Assembly: GCA_015698045.1 (NCBI GenBank)
Contig: BLAL01000281.1
Location: forward strand, 372,001-436,000
Direction of reading: 5' to 3'
Length of the DNA: 64,000 bases
Origin: Rhizophagus clarus
Taxonomy: Eukaryota > Glomeromycota > Glomeromycetes > Glomerales > Glomeraceae
Shown here: in pieces, positions 22,937 through 35,630 of the stretch
Numbering within the stretch: the stretch's first letter is position 1
Layout: each line of letters begins with the position of its first letter
Translations under genes and position numbers: made by a program
The notes under the pieces: model-generated
Seen by the model: only the letters and a program-made list of their open reading frames with translations
What the model was told of the DNA's origin: nothing
Databases searched by the model: none

Positions 22937-25165
22937 TTAATATGAAACAGTTCCATTAACAATCATTTCAATATCCTGATAAAATGATAAAAATAATTAA
23001 TATTAAATAGTTAAATAAATATATTTTAAATCTAAATTATCTTTACTTACAGCATAAACTAATGGTAAAGGATCTTCAATGCATCTTTTAAATGCACTTG
23101 ACGCTAATTCTTGCAACATTGTATTCATTATCCTAGGTCAATAAGAAATTTTTTAATTAATGATTATTTTGATTATTAGATAAATCTTTTATTCAACGAT
23201 TTGTATAAATTTTCTAAATAATTACCGTTCATCTTCAATAAATCTCCATAATTTAACTCTCATATATTCTGAATCAACTTGAAGTTGTCGAAATGATTTA
23301 TTTGTCAAAGTATTCAATCTAATCATTTCAATCCATGTCTTTTTTTTTAAAAAAGATAAAAATAAATAATTAATTAAATCGGAACATGATAATCTTCAAA
23401 ATTATTAATAGTCACCTTTAACAAAATTTTTATAATCCCCATCATTATACCAATAATGCTCATTTCAACAATACCATATATTTCAATTCTATCGCTAAAT
23501 AATTTATCAATATGTGAAGTTAATTGTACTGAACTTGTAAAAGGATTTGGAGAAGTTCGAGACCTAGTAGAACTTATTGAAGAATATGATGAATTTGAAT
23601 GCGCATATGGTGATTTAACTAATGCTGTTCCTGGTGATAATAGCGATTTATCACCGCCACCAGCATTAGAACTTGTACCGGGCTGTAAAAATGGATTTAG
23701 TCTTTTTTCTAAGAGTAAAGATAAAATTAATATAAATATACTAAATGTTATTCTGATTAATGATATCATATCAATAAAGCCATTACGCGACCCTTGAATA
23801 AAAAAAAATGATATCATATCGTACCAACAAGATTTCCAACCTCTTTACTTCCTTCTTCGTCAACTGGACCACCATATAACATTACAACCTCTCTTTCAAT
23901 ATATACTAAATCGGTTATAATCTCACTCCAAATTGGCGTGACCTTTTCAGGGAGTGGTGACTTTCCTAAATTTTCGTCAAATTTTTGTATATAGTTCGGA
24001 ATATAAATGTCTCTTATTTTTGATGAAACTTGATCTCCTTTAATTTCAACATATCTTTCCAATACCCTCTAAATGTATATTCAAATAGAATGAAAATTTC
24101 ATCAATTTCAATTTTTCATATAAGTCGAGAATAAGTAAAAGTATCTACCTGAGCAACATCTTTACAAATTCCAACAACCTCTCTAACATCATGAGCCAAT
24201 TCCTTTGCAATAGTGTACTTTTCACCAAGTCCATTATAAATTTCAACCCCAATTCTATTTCTATAGTCACTTTGTTGCTTATACAGTATATTAGAAAATG
24301 CCATATAAACCTGTATTACGATAATTTCCCCGAAATCCAATAAAACACGAGACATTATCAATGCAATGATTGGTGGTGGTGGTGGTACAAGCTTTTGTGT
24401 TGTGGGAGTTGGATGAACTGGTGCAACATATTTCTATGAATACCATTATTTTAATTTTCTAATATTTATAATTTTTCTTAAAAATGAGAATAAAACGTTA
24501 CCAAATCAACTTACACTTGATGAATGTACAATTGAACGCCAAAATTCTTTAAATTGTGTTTGAAATCCTTTCAAGAGGCGATCAACTCCACCTTTCTTTT
24601 GTACCATTGGAGTTTCAGTTTTTATACATTCCTATTAAATAAAATAAAATAAAATATAATTATTATTTGTAAACCCAATTATAAACATTATTTGAAAAAT
24701 AGGTATTTACGAACCTCTAACAATCTCAAGCAATCTCCCGTCAAATAATCTGTAAATGAGGCTTCCATGTCTAATATATAAGATTGTAATTCATGAATTT
24801 GAGAATTTGCTGATGTTGATGATCCCTTTTCGAGCTCCTTTTCAGCATACTTGGTAAAATTTTCTGAATAACGTAATGACAAAGTATGTAAGTTATTATA
24901 AATTTATAATGTATGTAATTTCAATTTCATATCGAACTAACCCATCATTTTCTTTTCAGCAGTTTCAAATAAACTTTTAGCAAATTTAATTTCCCAAGCA
25001 GTAATTACTTCGTTTACACGGTCTTCAAATCTTGCAATCGTACAAAGACTGTTGCAAGATAGAGTAGCATAATAAAGATCATTCAATAAATGTAAATGTG
25101 TTGATGGATTGAGATTTGTAATTCGTTCCTAAATATATAAATTATTTGTAAAATAATTTTAATAA

Positions 25166-25202
<37 letters not shown>

Positions 25203-27073
25203 GAAATGAATATGCAAAATAAAATTATATACAGGAAACTCCAATAAACTATCTACAGCGAAAAAATATAACTTTGCAATGTCGTCAACGAAATTTGAGA
25301 ACTCTTGACGCGCAATATCCTTATCCTAAATTAGGAGAAAAAAATTAAATTAAAATACGAAATTTTTCTTTTATTTTCGATTAATAAAAATAAATAAATA
25401 AATAAATAAATAAAATTATTTTACATACATCACCATCCATGTTGGCAGAAACAATTCTTAAAATATCACTCCCGGCACTTCTGGGAGATTTTCCTGGAGA
25501 TTTTCCTGGAGATTTAGCCTCACGAATTTCTCTTGGTGGCGTCAAGAAAAACCCATTAAAGGACTCGACAAACTTATTTAATTCTTTCAAGAATTTTTGA
25601 TTTAAAAACGTCAATTTACTTTTCGCTCTTTTTTTTTGAGAAATTGGTGATGACGGTTCCTTTCTATGTTCCGAATTGGCATTGTTAGGTTGATTATCTT
25701 GGGATGAATCCACTGATAATGATGACATTTCTTCTATCGTTTTTCTTAACAAGTTCATGAGAAAATTTTTTTGACTAAAAATTATTTGTAAAATTAGTCA
25801 GTAAATAAAGATTGATTAATAAAACACGATATAATAATCTTAATAAATTTACAGTTCTAAATATTCTTTGGCAAGTTGCTGCGGAGGTTCTTTCAATATA
25901 ATTAATAATGCCATACAATCCGTTATCTCTGATCCAGTTGCCTATAAAAATGTAAAGTTAGATATAAAATTAAGGAAATAATAAAACAATAAACCAGTTA
26001 CGTACTTTTATATTTGTCATATTTTCTCGAATTCTTTTTGTAACTTTATCCATAATTTCTTTACATTCCGTTTCAATAGAACTAAAAACTGATAAACTTC
26101 TATAATGCTCTAAAAGCTTTGAAGTTTTTGCATAATATCTAACAGCTTGAACATAAGATTCTTGATCCAGACAATTTTTTAATCTTGTTGGTAATTCAAA
26201 TATGAATTGAATCTTTTAGATATATCAAAATGATAAAATTAATAAAATTAAAAATAATTGGGAATAAAAATTATTCATCGCCTAAAATACCTTTTTTAGT
26301 AAATCATGAACTCCAGTTAATTGACGAATTTTATCACGTTTCAGACCTAAAGCAGAATTCGCTGAAGATGCAACATTTGATATATTATTAATACTTTGAG
26401 AGAGTTGATCCATTTCTGATTCCATATTTTCTACATTACTTTTCATCTAAATTAAACCAAAAAAAAAAAAAAAAAAAAAAATTTTTTATCCTTTAAAAAT
26501 TTTCCAATTTAAATTTGATTCTAAATATTTTATTTGGTACCTTTCTTATGGTATCAGTAGCGCTTATAAATTTATTATAATTTTCATAAACTAAAGTTTT
26601 CATATCTCCATCGAGTTGTCGAATTTCTAATAAAATTTTGATACTATCAATATAAAATACAATATTATAATTTATTAAATAAATTCTTGAAAAGATCATA
26701 ATATTAAACTCTCACCTGTACTTAAATCATTATCTCTTTGCATCAATTCGCTAAGATGCTTGTCAACAAGCATATTATTCACATATTTGTTTACATCAAA
26801 GGCAGAGAAATCTATTATTTTTTTTTAAAAAAGAAGCATTAATGTTGATTAAAAATTAATTGATCAAAACAGAAATCACAAACCAATGTCTAAAGGATCT
26901 GCTTTTTTTCCGTCAGGCAATCCGTAAAAATCTTTGAGTAACTGTTTTGCTCGACCTTTACGTGGCAAAGTAAGTGTTATATGAGGCGTCACATGTACAG
27001 AAGTTGAAGCAAACGAAGTTGATTGTTCTTGTGAATCTGACGTTGGTGATTTTGGTGATGTTGAAGTCGCCAT
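22937..27073 (-). CDS. VPS51: VPS51, GARP tethering complex subunit
   Basis: Seventeen exons were rebuilt, all in phase, giving 923 residues: 26884-27073, 26716-26811, 26541-26626, 26291-26446, 26006-26212, 25853-25941, 25429-25774, 25233-25325, 24942-25128, 24715-24863, 24515-24631, 24149-24433, 23825-24068, 23416-23708, 23226-23338, 23051-23132 and 22937-22975. The N-terminus has [19 protein letters not shown], then [20 protein letters not shown] up to SATDTIRK (about 99-124), a nearly invariant Vps51 signature. It is followed by the coiled-coil block [14 protein letters not shown] and [15 protein letters not shown]. The C-terminal part has [11 protein letters not shown] and [16 protein letters not shown]. 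Vps51 holds together the GARP complex (with Vps52-54), which tethers endosome-derived vesicles at the trans-Golgi. A Ser/Pro/Gly-rich linker in exon 7 contains the tandem [11 protein letters not shown]. Human VPS51 is shorter (about 780 residues); the excess is mostly linkers. Confidence 0.93.
25165..25200. repeat. (AAT)n microsatellite in a VPS51 intron
   Basis: About twelve AAT/TAA units in the intron between the exons at 25233-25325 and 24942-25128. A second short tandem repeat, (AAAT)n, lies at about 25388-25414 in the next intron. Confidence 0.85.
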
Positions 27074-27648
27074 TGTTAATAATATTATTAAAAATTATAA
27101 ATAAAACGAAAAGAAAAAATTTTTATTATAAAAGGTTCAAAGCCCGGTAATTTAATGAGGCTGTGATCGATAAATTTATAGTGCATCTTAACCAAATTAA
27201 GGCAGATTAAGTTCGCACAATATTTTCGTGGGAATTCTTACGAACGAAAAATTTTAGTCGGCTTGAATGTTTCAAATTAAGAATATTACAAGATAGAACG
27301 AACAAAATATTATTTAACACTATCTTTTAATTAATTTTTTTTTTTAAAGGATATGATGTTATCATCTGGACCGGTGAAATGAAATATAAAGAATTGCACG
27401 TGTATTAAATTTAATGAATGGCCTAAAAAAAAGATTATTAACATTTCTCATGACAATATTGATTGATTAAAGTTGATATTCTAAGCCACCCATCTTATTT
27501 TATACAATTTTGATTGTTCACAACACTGCTTTTGATCGTTAACTTCTGATCGTTCCATCCATAAAAATCCGTTAAAGAAATTTTAAATCTTGATTATAAT
27601 AGTCGTAAAAATAATCATTCAATATTTATCTAAAGTTAAAGGTCAACG
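27074..27648. promoter_or_regulatory. Divergent promoter region of VPS51 and a membrane protein gene
   Basis: The 575 bp between two head-to-head starts must contain both promoters. T-runs (about 27330-27345) and AT-rich sequence are present; no specific operator or canonical core element could be identified. Confidence 0.4.
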
Positions 27649-28410
27649 ATGACTACATTCAAATCAAGTACTTCAACCTCAAGTACTCCAATATCAAAAA
27701 ATTCTCATGAACCTACGCTTTTTATTGTGGTCCATAATATACACCATATGCGTCTTGAATTCCCTCCCCCACCAAATAATATCATACCGACCTCTATATG
27801 GGATAGAGTGGTTGCAAAATTGAGAATGTTAGGATTGAAATTTATTTACAAAACTACCGGAAATATCGATGATAGTAAATTACACGAATTTGAACGTGAA
27901 GAAAATCATCCGGTAGTTGTACATCACGAATACAACATACATACCGGCGAATTTAAACATGCGAAGGATGGTGCACAAGTGAAATATGCTCAAGAGATGG
28001 ATCCAATCCTCGGAAAAGTTGTTACCTTCCCTGGAGATATGAATTTTGTGCAGGAAGAGATAATTTCGTCTATACAGCATAAAGCACGCGAAATCGCCAG
28101 TCAATATCGTCAAAACGATATTGTTGTTAAAAACCCTGAAACATTCTCACCTGAATCTGTATTGAATATTATTGTGGCTGTTTTTCTATTGTGGTGGATC
28201 TTTATCTCAATTACCATGATTAGGTCATATCTCACATATTATCGTCAAAGGATGAACTTCTTAACACAAACCAATAATTCATCACAAAATATGAATATGA
28301 GATATCGTTATCATGATCAATTCAGTAGAGAAAAAATAACAAGCGAAAACCATGATGAAAATGTTGATGAATTGAGCGATGAAATTCCTATTGTAAATGG
28401 TGGTTACTGA
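27649..28410 (+). CDS. Single-pass membrane protein of unknown function
   Basis: Single-exon gene, 253 residues, not recognised. Residues 1-22 are Ser/Thr-rich. Residues 23-165 form a well-ordered, histidine-rich soluble part (FIVVHNIHHMRLEFPPPP, VVVHHEYNIHTGEFKHAKDG) with conserved-looking proline and glycine positions. Residues ~171-191 (VLNIIVAVFLLWWIFISITM) are a clear membrane span, followed by RSYLTYYRQR and an acidic, Asn-rich tail, consistent with a C-terminal cytoplasmic side by the positive-inside rule. No N-terminal signal peptide is seen, so it may be a type II or tail-proximal anchored protein. Codon use and complexity match a real gene. It is transcribed away from VPS51. Confidence 0.7.
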   Translation: MTTFKSSTSTSSTPISKNSHEPTLFIVVHNIHHMRLEFPPPPNNIIPTSIWDRVVAKLRMLGLKFIYKTTGNIDDSKLHEFEREENHPVVVHHEYNIHTGEFKHAKDGAQVKYAQEMDPILGKVVTFPGDMNFVQEEIISSIQHKAREIASQYRQNDIVVKNPETFSPESVLNIIVAVFLLWWIFISITMIRSYLTYYRQRMNFLTQTNNSSQNMNMRYRYHDQFSREKITSENHDENVDELSDEIPIVNGGY

Positions 28411-28837
28411 TATCGAGTTAATTATATCATTTAAAATTATTATTATCTAATATTAGAATAATGTTTGCTAAAAGAAATGATATTTTTTTTTTTTTTTTTT
28501 TTGAATTATTATTATTATTTATCAGCAACGACTAACTAAGAAACATATTATAATTTTTATATTAGCCCGAATAACAAAAAATTTCATAACTAGAAATTTT
28601 TTAAAATCATTTAATGTAAGCAAAGTTATTTTCATATCACTTTATGAAAGGATTTATTGTTTGGTATCGTTGGAATAATGATTAAAATGCGAGATAGACT
28701 TTTAAATTTACGAATGTTAATATTTACTAAAATTATATTATCTTCTCTAATAAAAGCATTGTATATTAAATTTTTGATTTTTGTACAATAGATAAAAAAC
28801 CTTGATAAGAAAATAAATTAATCATTAAATCAATAGT
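28411..28837. other. Convergent 3' intergenic region
   Basis: Lies between the stop codons of the membrane protein and the subtilase. It holds a T-run at 28483-28502 and possible polyadenylation signals; no gene. Confidence 0.6.
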
Positions 28838-31800
28838 TCATACACTTCTTTCAACCATAAATTTAGGACTTAACCAAACTTCATAATCATTTTCATTATT
28901 AATATCACCAAATAATTTTAACGCTTTAATTTTGATAAAATATTCACCGTTAGGTGCAATTATACCTTGATCATTTTTATCATTCGGATTATAAATTAAA
29001 CCATCCCAATCAACTGTGAGATCAGTATCTCTTGTAGCAGGAAAGTAATAATAAGTTTTAATTACACCTAGAAATTTATAATTATAATCCAGAATTTCAC
29101 TAAAAATTCCGTGAGTTGGAGTTGCCAATTTTAAACTTATAGATGGTATATCAAGATTTTGCCCTGTTTTATTTTTAAAAGTAAACGTTCTGATTTCGCC
29201 AATGTTGTTTTTGCCCGCATGTGTTTCTTCAACTAGTTGAGGGAATTCTGGTGTTTGAAATAATGGAAGTCTTCTTGCATCATCAGCTAATCCGGCTATG
29301 ATAAATAAATGTTTAAAAAGAACTATTGTTAAAATAATTTTAAATAGCATATAAATTAAATAACTGAAAAAACGATTACCATAAGGAACACTCATCACGG
29401 ACATTTTATCATCTAATGGAGTTACTTTCAACCATCCACTATAGAACCAATGTTTATCTTTAGGTAAATTTTTTGGTGAGGTGAAATTTACAGAAACTTT
29501 AACATTGGCTCCAGGTGCCACTGTAATTAAATCCTTTTCAAATTTAACATCAGCATAATTATTTGTGAAATACTCTAACTGATAATAATTTCTCGAGAGG
29601 GCCTTATTATATCCATCAACACTTGGAGCTGGTAAGTGAGATAATTTATATTTCATCTCTTTTCTCCCAACATTATAAATATTTAATGTATGGTACCCAT
29701 CAAAATGAACTGTATCATTCAAATTAATTTTTGGTGGATAGACAAAGCTAGTGGCTTTTAATGTGTCATAAATGTTGACTAATCCTGCACCTTGATGAAG
29801 TACTGGAGACAATAATTTATTTCGATCGTTACGAGGAGTGGCGTAGTTCATAAGCGCAGTTCTTACTTGTTCAAAAGAATTTTGTTTTCCAAATGTTTCA
29901 ATATATAATGCTGCTATACCAGACATATACGGCGCGGACATGCTAGTTCCAGATAGAACCTGATAAGGCGATATGTTAATTGGAAAAATTGAAAGAATCA
30001 ACCCTCCAGGTGCGCAAATATCAGGCTATTATAAAAATACATATATGATTTAAAATTAATTCTTTATTAGAAAAAAAAAAAAAGTTTTTTTTTATACTTA
30101 CTTTGATATCAAATTCATCGGATAAACCCCAACCTGAGAATACAGAAGGGGTTACAGGAAAAGGATGTTCTATCATATATCCATACTTATCAGAAAAATC
30201 TAATTCTAAATTTGGATGTTCTTCGAGATATTTGATCAAAATATCACCATGTTTTACAGTGATTGTAGCTCCAAATTTTTCATATTCTGGAACCGATGAA
30301 GAAAGTGGAAGTCCTTCATTAAATTTGTCGTTAATTGTTATTAATCCCTGTAAGGTTATAGTATCAAACTATAAACAATTTTTTTTAGAAAGGTATGAGA
30401 TCACTTAATTTATAAAAAACCTTTTTCTTTTTGTTAATAAACAAATTGGACCTTAATTTTGACTTACTTTATATACTAATGGACAATTTACAACTTTCGG
30501 ATTCCTATTATCAAGGATAATTATTGTATTATTAAATTCTTTGAAATCATTTATACATTTGAATAATTTAACTTTAACTTTTTTGTAAGGAAATGCCGCT
30601 GCATTCATTTTCATATAATCTATTCAAAATACAATTTCTATTAGTTATATTGTTTTTAATTTATCGAAATAAATTTTATACTTACAAAGAATAAAATTTG
30701 GATTCCTTGTATCAAAAGCTTTAAAATTTAAAAATTTATTTGCTTCAAATGAACCAACACCAATTGCATTGTTCGCAACTGCAGGCTCAAGACTTGTTGA
30801 TACACCATTTAATCCATCATTTCCTAATGCTGACATAAATATTATTCCCCTGTATTTAGCCAAATCACTAATCATAAGTGATGATGGCGTTCTAGCATTT
30901 CCGGGGCCACCCTAAAAAATTAATTACTGTATTAATAACTTAGAAGAAACTTAAACACTAGGGGGGACGAAATTTATATTTATATTTATAATTTAATAAT
31001 TTAAACTTACAGCAGATATATTTATAATTAACATGCCATCATCAACAGCTTTTTCAATCGATCTCATCATCAAAATTTCATCATGACTATAAGTGTTATT
31101 CCCCTCATTATAAGCATCAGCAGCACTATTATTTTCACAAGCAAGAATTTTGTATGCTCCGAAAACAACGTTAGGTGCTACTCCTTTAAATCCTGTCTTG
31201 ATATCATGACCTCCAATTATTCCTGCTACATGAGTTCCATGTCCATCGCAATTATCGAATGGATCATCATTTTCATCAAGAAAGTTATACCCATATGCTA
31301 TTCTACATCCTGGTCCATAACATCCTCCAAGAGCAGGATGTCTATAATCAATACCTGATAAAAAAAAAAAGGAAATGAATTAGTTAAACAAAAAATATAT
31401 ATAATATTATGATTCATTTATTTTATGTATACCTGAATCAATAATTCCAACTTTAACACCTTTTCCTGTAAGTCCCAACTTTTCGTAAACTTTTTTCACG
31501 CCAGTAATTTCATGAACAGAATTAATATCATTATTTGGTGCAATTTGTATCATTTCAGAATTGTCACGTTTAATTGTTTTAATCTTAAACTGATCATCTG
31601 GTTTAAATCGGTTATAATATCTCTATAAAAGAAAGCAATTATTAATAAATCGGTAACTGCGGGTATTAATACGCCACTGTGGCATTGTCGTACTAATAAT
31701 AATTTTAGACATCTACCACGGGTTCAACACTTTCAACATGCTCAATTCCAGCAATTCTCTTCACGTGCCTCTTATCAGTTTCTATGGTAATCCCGTTAGC

Positions 31801-32022
31801 ATATCGTTTAAATGCATGCACAATTTTAACTTTGATTCCTCGTACTTTTAATTCTTTATGAAAAATGGAGTGTTGAGCTTCAATATGTTCAGGGGATGAA
31901 GTAAAAGGAGAGGAAGAAAATTTAACATAAAATTTATCTGCAAATATATGAGATGTTACATGAGCATTAGACCAATTAAAGAATATTAGAAAAAACATAA
32001 ACTCGGTTATGACGATCTTCAT
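28838..32022 (-). CDS. Secreted subtilisin-like serine protease (S8 family)
   Basis: Eight in-phase exons give 862 residues: 31717-32022, 31433-31622, 31011-31354, 30686-30911, 30468-30619, 30102-30368, 29380-30025 and 28838-29295. A signal peptide (MKIVITEFMFFLIFFNWSNA) is followed by an I9-type propeptide with KFYVKFSSS and GITIETDKRHVKRIAG. The catalytic triad is complete: Asp164 in VGIIDSGIDY, His204 in DGHGTHVAG and Ser523 in SGTSMSAPYMSG; ALGNDG supplies the oxyanion Asn. The region between His and Ser is long (residues ~355-490), as in subtilases with an inserted protease-associated domain, and a beta-rich C-terminal part follows the catalytic domain. The architecture resembles Vpr/C5a-peptidase-like fungal subtilases. 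It is likely extracellular or cell-wall protein digestion; substrates cannot be told. The gene diverges from the PQ-loop gene. Confidence 0.92.
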
Positions 32023-33058
32023 TTTCGATGATATGTGGGATCCGGATTATTTGATTCATATATATACGGTTTTTTTATTTATTCATCTATTTATTATTTG
32101 AATCACTTACATTATTTATTTCCCTTTTTACTTCGTTAGTATAACCTTTCGATCTACTCCGAGCATTGCTAAACTGAGAAACTATTTTTAGTACAATAAT
32201 GATATCATTTAACCGAGCCACCCAATAGAAATTGAGTGTTTTACTAAATTTATTTATTCCATCAGAAGATCGGAGAATATATTTAGATTTTGTGCACATT
32301 AGGAATGTGGTACAGGTTAATTGATATGAAATGTGCTATGAAGATAATGATAATAATTGTCGACAGGTTTTTTTTTAGAATAATACATATTTGTAATTTA
32401 CTATTTGTCACTTGCTGGCGCATACGTTCTATGGGGGTACAATCATTCTTGATAGAATTAATCTTTTGATTTCATAAATTATTATTTCATAAAAGTTAAA
32501 GTATGTATAATTATGGAATTATTGTTATAACCAAAAAAAGCATCAGGCTGAGCAAATTTTAATAATCTTCTATGATTAGCATTTAATATTGAACTATGCT
32601 AATTTATGAATCTAATGGAGTTTTTCTAACTATATATATTGCGTGCACTTTTTTTTTTTTCTATCAATCTACCTTTTATTCTTCAGAAAGACAATTTCAT
32701 CCAATAAAAGCGTATCAAAATTTTTTGCGTAATCAGTTGTGTTTGATTCTGCTATTGTGCCGGTTTTTGGAGTTGCGGGAAAATATCATTCGTGGTTACA
32801 GATCTCGCTCTTAAAGACTAAAATCTTTAACTCAGAAATTATGTGTCTATTAATAACATGAGTTCATTTTTTGCCGTCAGAAAAGCTTGGATCGACAATC
32901 CAAAATACTATTCACGAAATTATGAATCATGTGATCAAATAACAACGGTCGACGGTATTTTAGATTTACCGAAACCCAATATTTAACGTCACACGGTATC
33001 ACTGAATTTGCATAAATACAGTATGCTGAATCGTTTACCGCCAATTTTGTTAATCGAC
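32023..33058. other. Divergent intergenic region (subtilase / PQ-loop gene)
   Basis: About 1 kb with both promoters. No supported gene. A frame ending at 32814 encodes SSERQFHPIKAYQNFLRNQL, which looks protein-like but is isolated. An in-frame ATG at 33023 would lengthen the PQ-loop protein by 12 residues. Confidence 0.4.
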
Positions 33059-34072
33059 ATGGCGGAGAATCTTTTGAAAATTTCAATGGTAATTGGGCCA
33101 GTAATAGGATATTTTGACCAGATAGTAAAATTTCGTAAAACGAAATCAAGTGCCGGGTTTTCTCTAGACACAAGTGGAATATTATTAGTTAGTAGGTAAG
33201 ATAATAATATGATGAAAGAAAGTAATGGTAAAATTTTGTTAGGAAAGAAGAATTAATTTACTTCAAAATATCATATATTTTTGAAAGCATTGTTCGAATT
33301 TTCTTTTGGTATGTCTTTAATTTATTATTAATCTAATTAAATTTTATTTTTATTTTGTAAAAAAAAGGATGAAAAATCATCTCTTACTCAATATTTGTGT
33401 TATCATAGGTTGGGGAAAAGATTTGATAATGTATTATTCCATCAAAGTGTAATAATGATAATAACTCAAATAATAGTTTTATATGAATGTATAAAATACC
33501 GTATGCCTTATTCTTCTTTATATAATCCAAAGAAAAGACAATTTTGGAATTGGGATCACTTAAAACCATATTTAACTTTTCTTGGAATGTTAACTAGTGG
33601 TTTATTATTATCTTATTTAATATTTGGCAATCAATACTGGTTTATTGAGTTATTAGGTTTTGCGGTAAATTGAATTTATTTTTTTTCTCTGGGAAATTGG
33701 AAAGTTTTAATTAGAAATAATTAAATTTTTTTTTTTTTTGTAGGCTCTTGGTATTGAAAGTACAGTCCCTATGCCACAAGCAATACAAAATTTTCAAAAT
33801 AAATCTGTATCAGGGTTCAGGTAATATTTTTTTTTTAAAAAAACTGTTTTATTTTTTTTAAAAAAATTCAACTAATCCAACAATTTCTTTTTTATACAAA
33901 TTCTTTCTTTTAAAAAAGTCCAATGATATTATTAACATGGTTTTTGGGGGACGCATTTAAAACTTTTTATTATTTATATACGGGTGTACCACTTCAATTT
34001 GTTCTTTGTGGTATTATACAATTATTAGTTGATTCCATTATTGTGATTCAATTTGTTTCTTTTGAAAAATAA
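33059..34072 (+). CDS. PQ-loop membrane protein, SLC66A2/ANY1-like
   Basis: Five exons were rebuilt in phase: 33059-33195, 33288-33308, 33409-33664, 33744-33820 and 33919-34072, 214 residues (226 if the ATG at 33023 is used). Residues after the start carry a first PQ-loop-like repeat in which IGPVIGYFDQ stands where relatives have VPYVPQ. Next come SSIVRIFFWLGKRFDNVLFH, FWNWDHLKPYLTFLG, a second repeat with STVPMPQAIQNFQNKSVSGF, and finally LLTWFLGDAFKTFYYLYTGV, the most typical stretch of this family. About seven membrane spans are expected. The yeast relative Any1 and animal SLC66A2 sit in Golgi/endosome membranes and affect phospholipid asymmetry. The 21-bp second exon encodes part of the conserved RIFFW segment. 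GDPD follows 227 bp downstream on the same strand. Confidence 0.88.
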
Positions 34073-34299
34073 AATTATACGATTGATATTTAACATATAT
34101 TGTATATGGTTTAAACTTGTTTTACAAATTATAAATTGATTTTGAGGCGTATCAATGATCTGCTTATTCATCATCAAATTGAAGCCATTATTTCAAAAAC
34201 GTTTTTTTTTTTAAGTAAAATTAACAATAAACCCCCTGCTTCATCTGATTTTTATAAAAAACTCGGTTTTTGCCTTTTTTCCCCCTAAATATTTTTAGA

Positions 34300-35275
34300 A
34301 TGTCATTAGTTAAATTGGAAAGGTTTTTCCTCATTTCATTATTTATTTTATATCATAATGTTCTTGGTAAGGACTAAATAAAATAGATGTTCTATTTTTT
34401 GACGTTAATTTATAACGCATTTCTTTTTTTTATGAAAGCGCAATCACAATTACCACTATGTATTGGACATAGAGGGTATCCTGATATGTTTCCAGAAAAT
34501 ACGTTAAAATCACTTCAAAAAGCGTTAGTTTATGGTGCAGATGCTTTGGAATCTGATGTTCGTTTAACAAAAGATGATCAGGTTATTATGATGCATGATA
34601 CTACGTTAGATAAAACCACTAACGGAACTGGATTAGTTGATGATAAAAATTGGTTTGGTTATATTGAATATTTAAAAAGTGATAATGAATCAATACCGAA
34701 GTTTCAAGACGTTTTGGATCTATTAAAACGAGAAGAAAATAAAGATGTTTTCTTAATTCTTGATATTAAGGTGAAGGATCGAAAATTTTATTTATTTATA
34801 CTTTACAAAATTTTGACATCCTTTAATCATTTTTTAGGAAGATAATAGGATTGAAATTCTTGATATAATTGCTGATATAATTCATTCAAATTTTCCATAT
34901 GATTTCACTTCGCAATTATATCTCGGCATATGGACATTAGAATTTCTCGAAAGAGCTCGTAAAGTTTTACCAGAATTTCCAATTTCTTATATAAGTAGTG
35001 ATATTTATGAAACACGCCAAGATATTTTCGATAAAGTAGAAAGTTATAATATGGAATATCCATTTATATTATCAGATGAAACTGGTTTTGTTAATTTGAT
35101 TAAAAGAAGAGGTAGAAAATTATTTGTTTGGACTGTTGATGATATAAATGATATAAAAAAATGCGTAGAATTTGGTAAAATTGATGGTATTTTGTCCGAT
35201 AATCCTGTTGAATGTATTAGAGTTAGAAGAGATATTACTAGAAGAAGAAAATTTTTGATATCTAATACTTTTTAA
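34300..35275 (+). CDS. Secreted glycerophosphodiester phosphodiesterase family protein
   Basis: Three exons: 34300-34366, 34439-34770 and 34838-35275, 278 residues. I choose the ATG at 34300 over the open-frame ATG at 34387, because splicing GT at 34367 to AG at 34438 joins a signal peptide (ERFFLISLFILYHNVLAQS) in phase to the domain; the alternative start gives a poorer hydrophobic N-terminus. GDPD-domain residues are present: HR at 33-34, PEN at 41-43, E60 and D62 as metal ligands, H75-D76 (IMMHDTTLDKTTNGTG), LILDIK near 150 and the C-terminal FVWTVDDIND and DGILSDNP. The layout resembles fungal Pgc1-type phospholipase C enzymes, so phosphatidylglycerol or glycerophosphodiesters are plausible substrates. 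Location would be the secretory pathway or outside the cell. Confidence 0.88.
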
Positions 35276-35630
35276 ATTATCTCATTTTTTTTATTTTATT
35301 TTTGTATTAGTATAATTTTACTTGTCGATTACTCATGAATTTTCTTTTATTATAATAAATATGTATTTAAACAGTCGACCCTTTTAGCAAATAACGCGTG
35401 GTATATTTCGCAATTGTATATTATTTTACCGCATTATACTTAAATTTTCCATTCATACCGAATAATTTCGTTATAACGATTTCAACGGATTTTTTGCTTA
35501 CATTAAGTTAGTCGCCCTGCTATAAAACATCATTAATTCACGTGAAGATCATCTATAATCGTAACTTATGGCCGTGTGCAACGCTATATTTGTAATATGG
35601 TTAACCAAACAGAATCATTCTTCAGACAAA
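35276..35630. other. Intergenic DNA before a broken F-box copy
   Basis: No gene. CAGTCGACCC at 35372 resembles the end of pogo/Fot1-type elements but no matching opposite end was found. Confidence 0.4.

Noticed and set aside
27880..28113. Minus-strand frame opposite the membrane protein gene
   Set aside because: Lies wholly antisense inside a better-supported gene and has no motif; a shadow frame.
35372..35520. Pogo/Fot1-like end CAGTCGACCC
   Set aside because: No opposite end, no target duplication and no second copy in the window; ten bases are too few to call an element.
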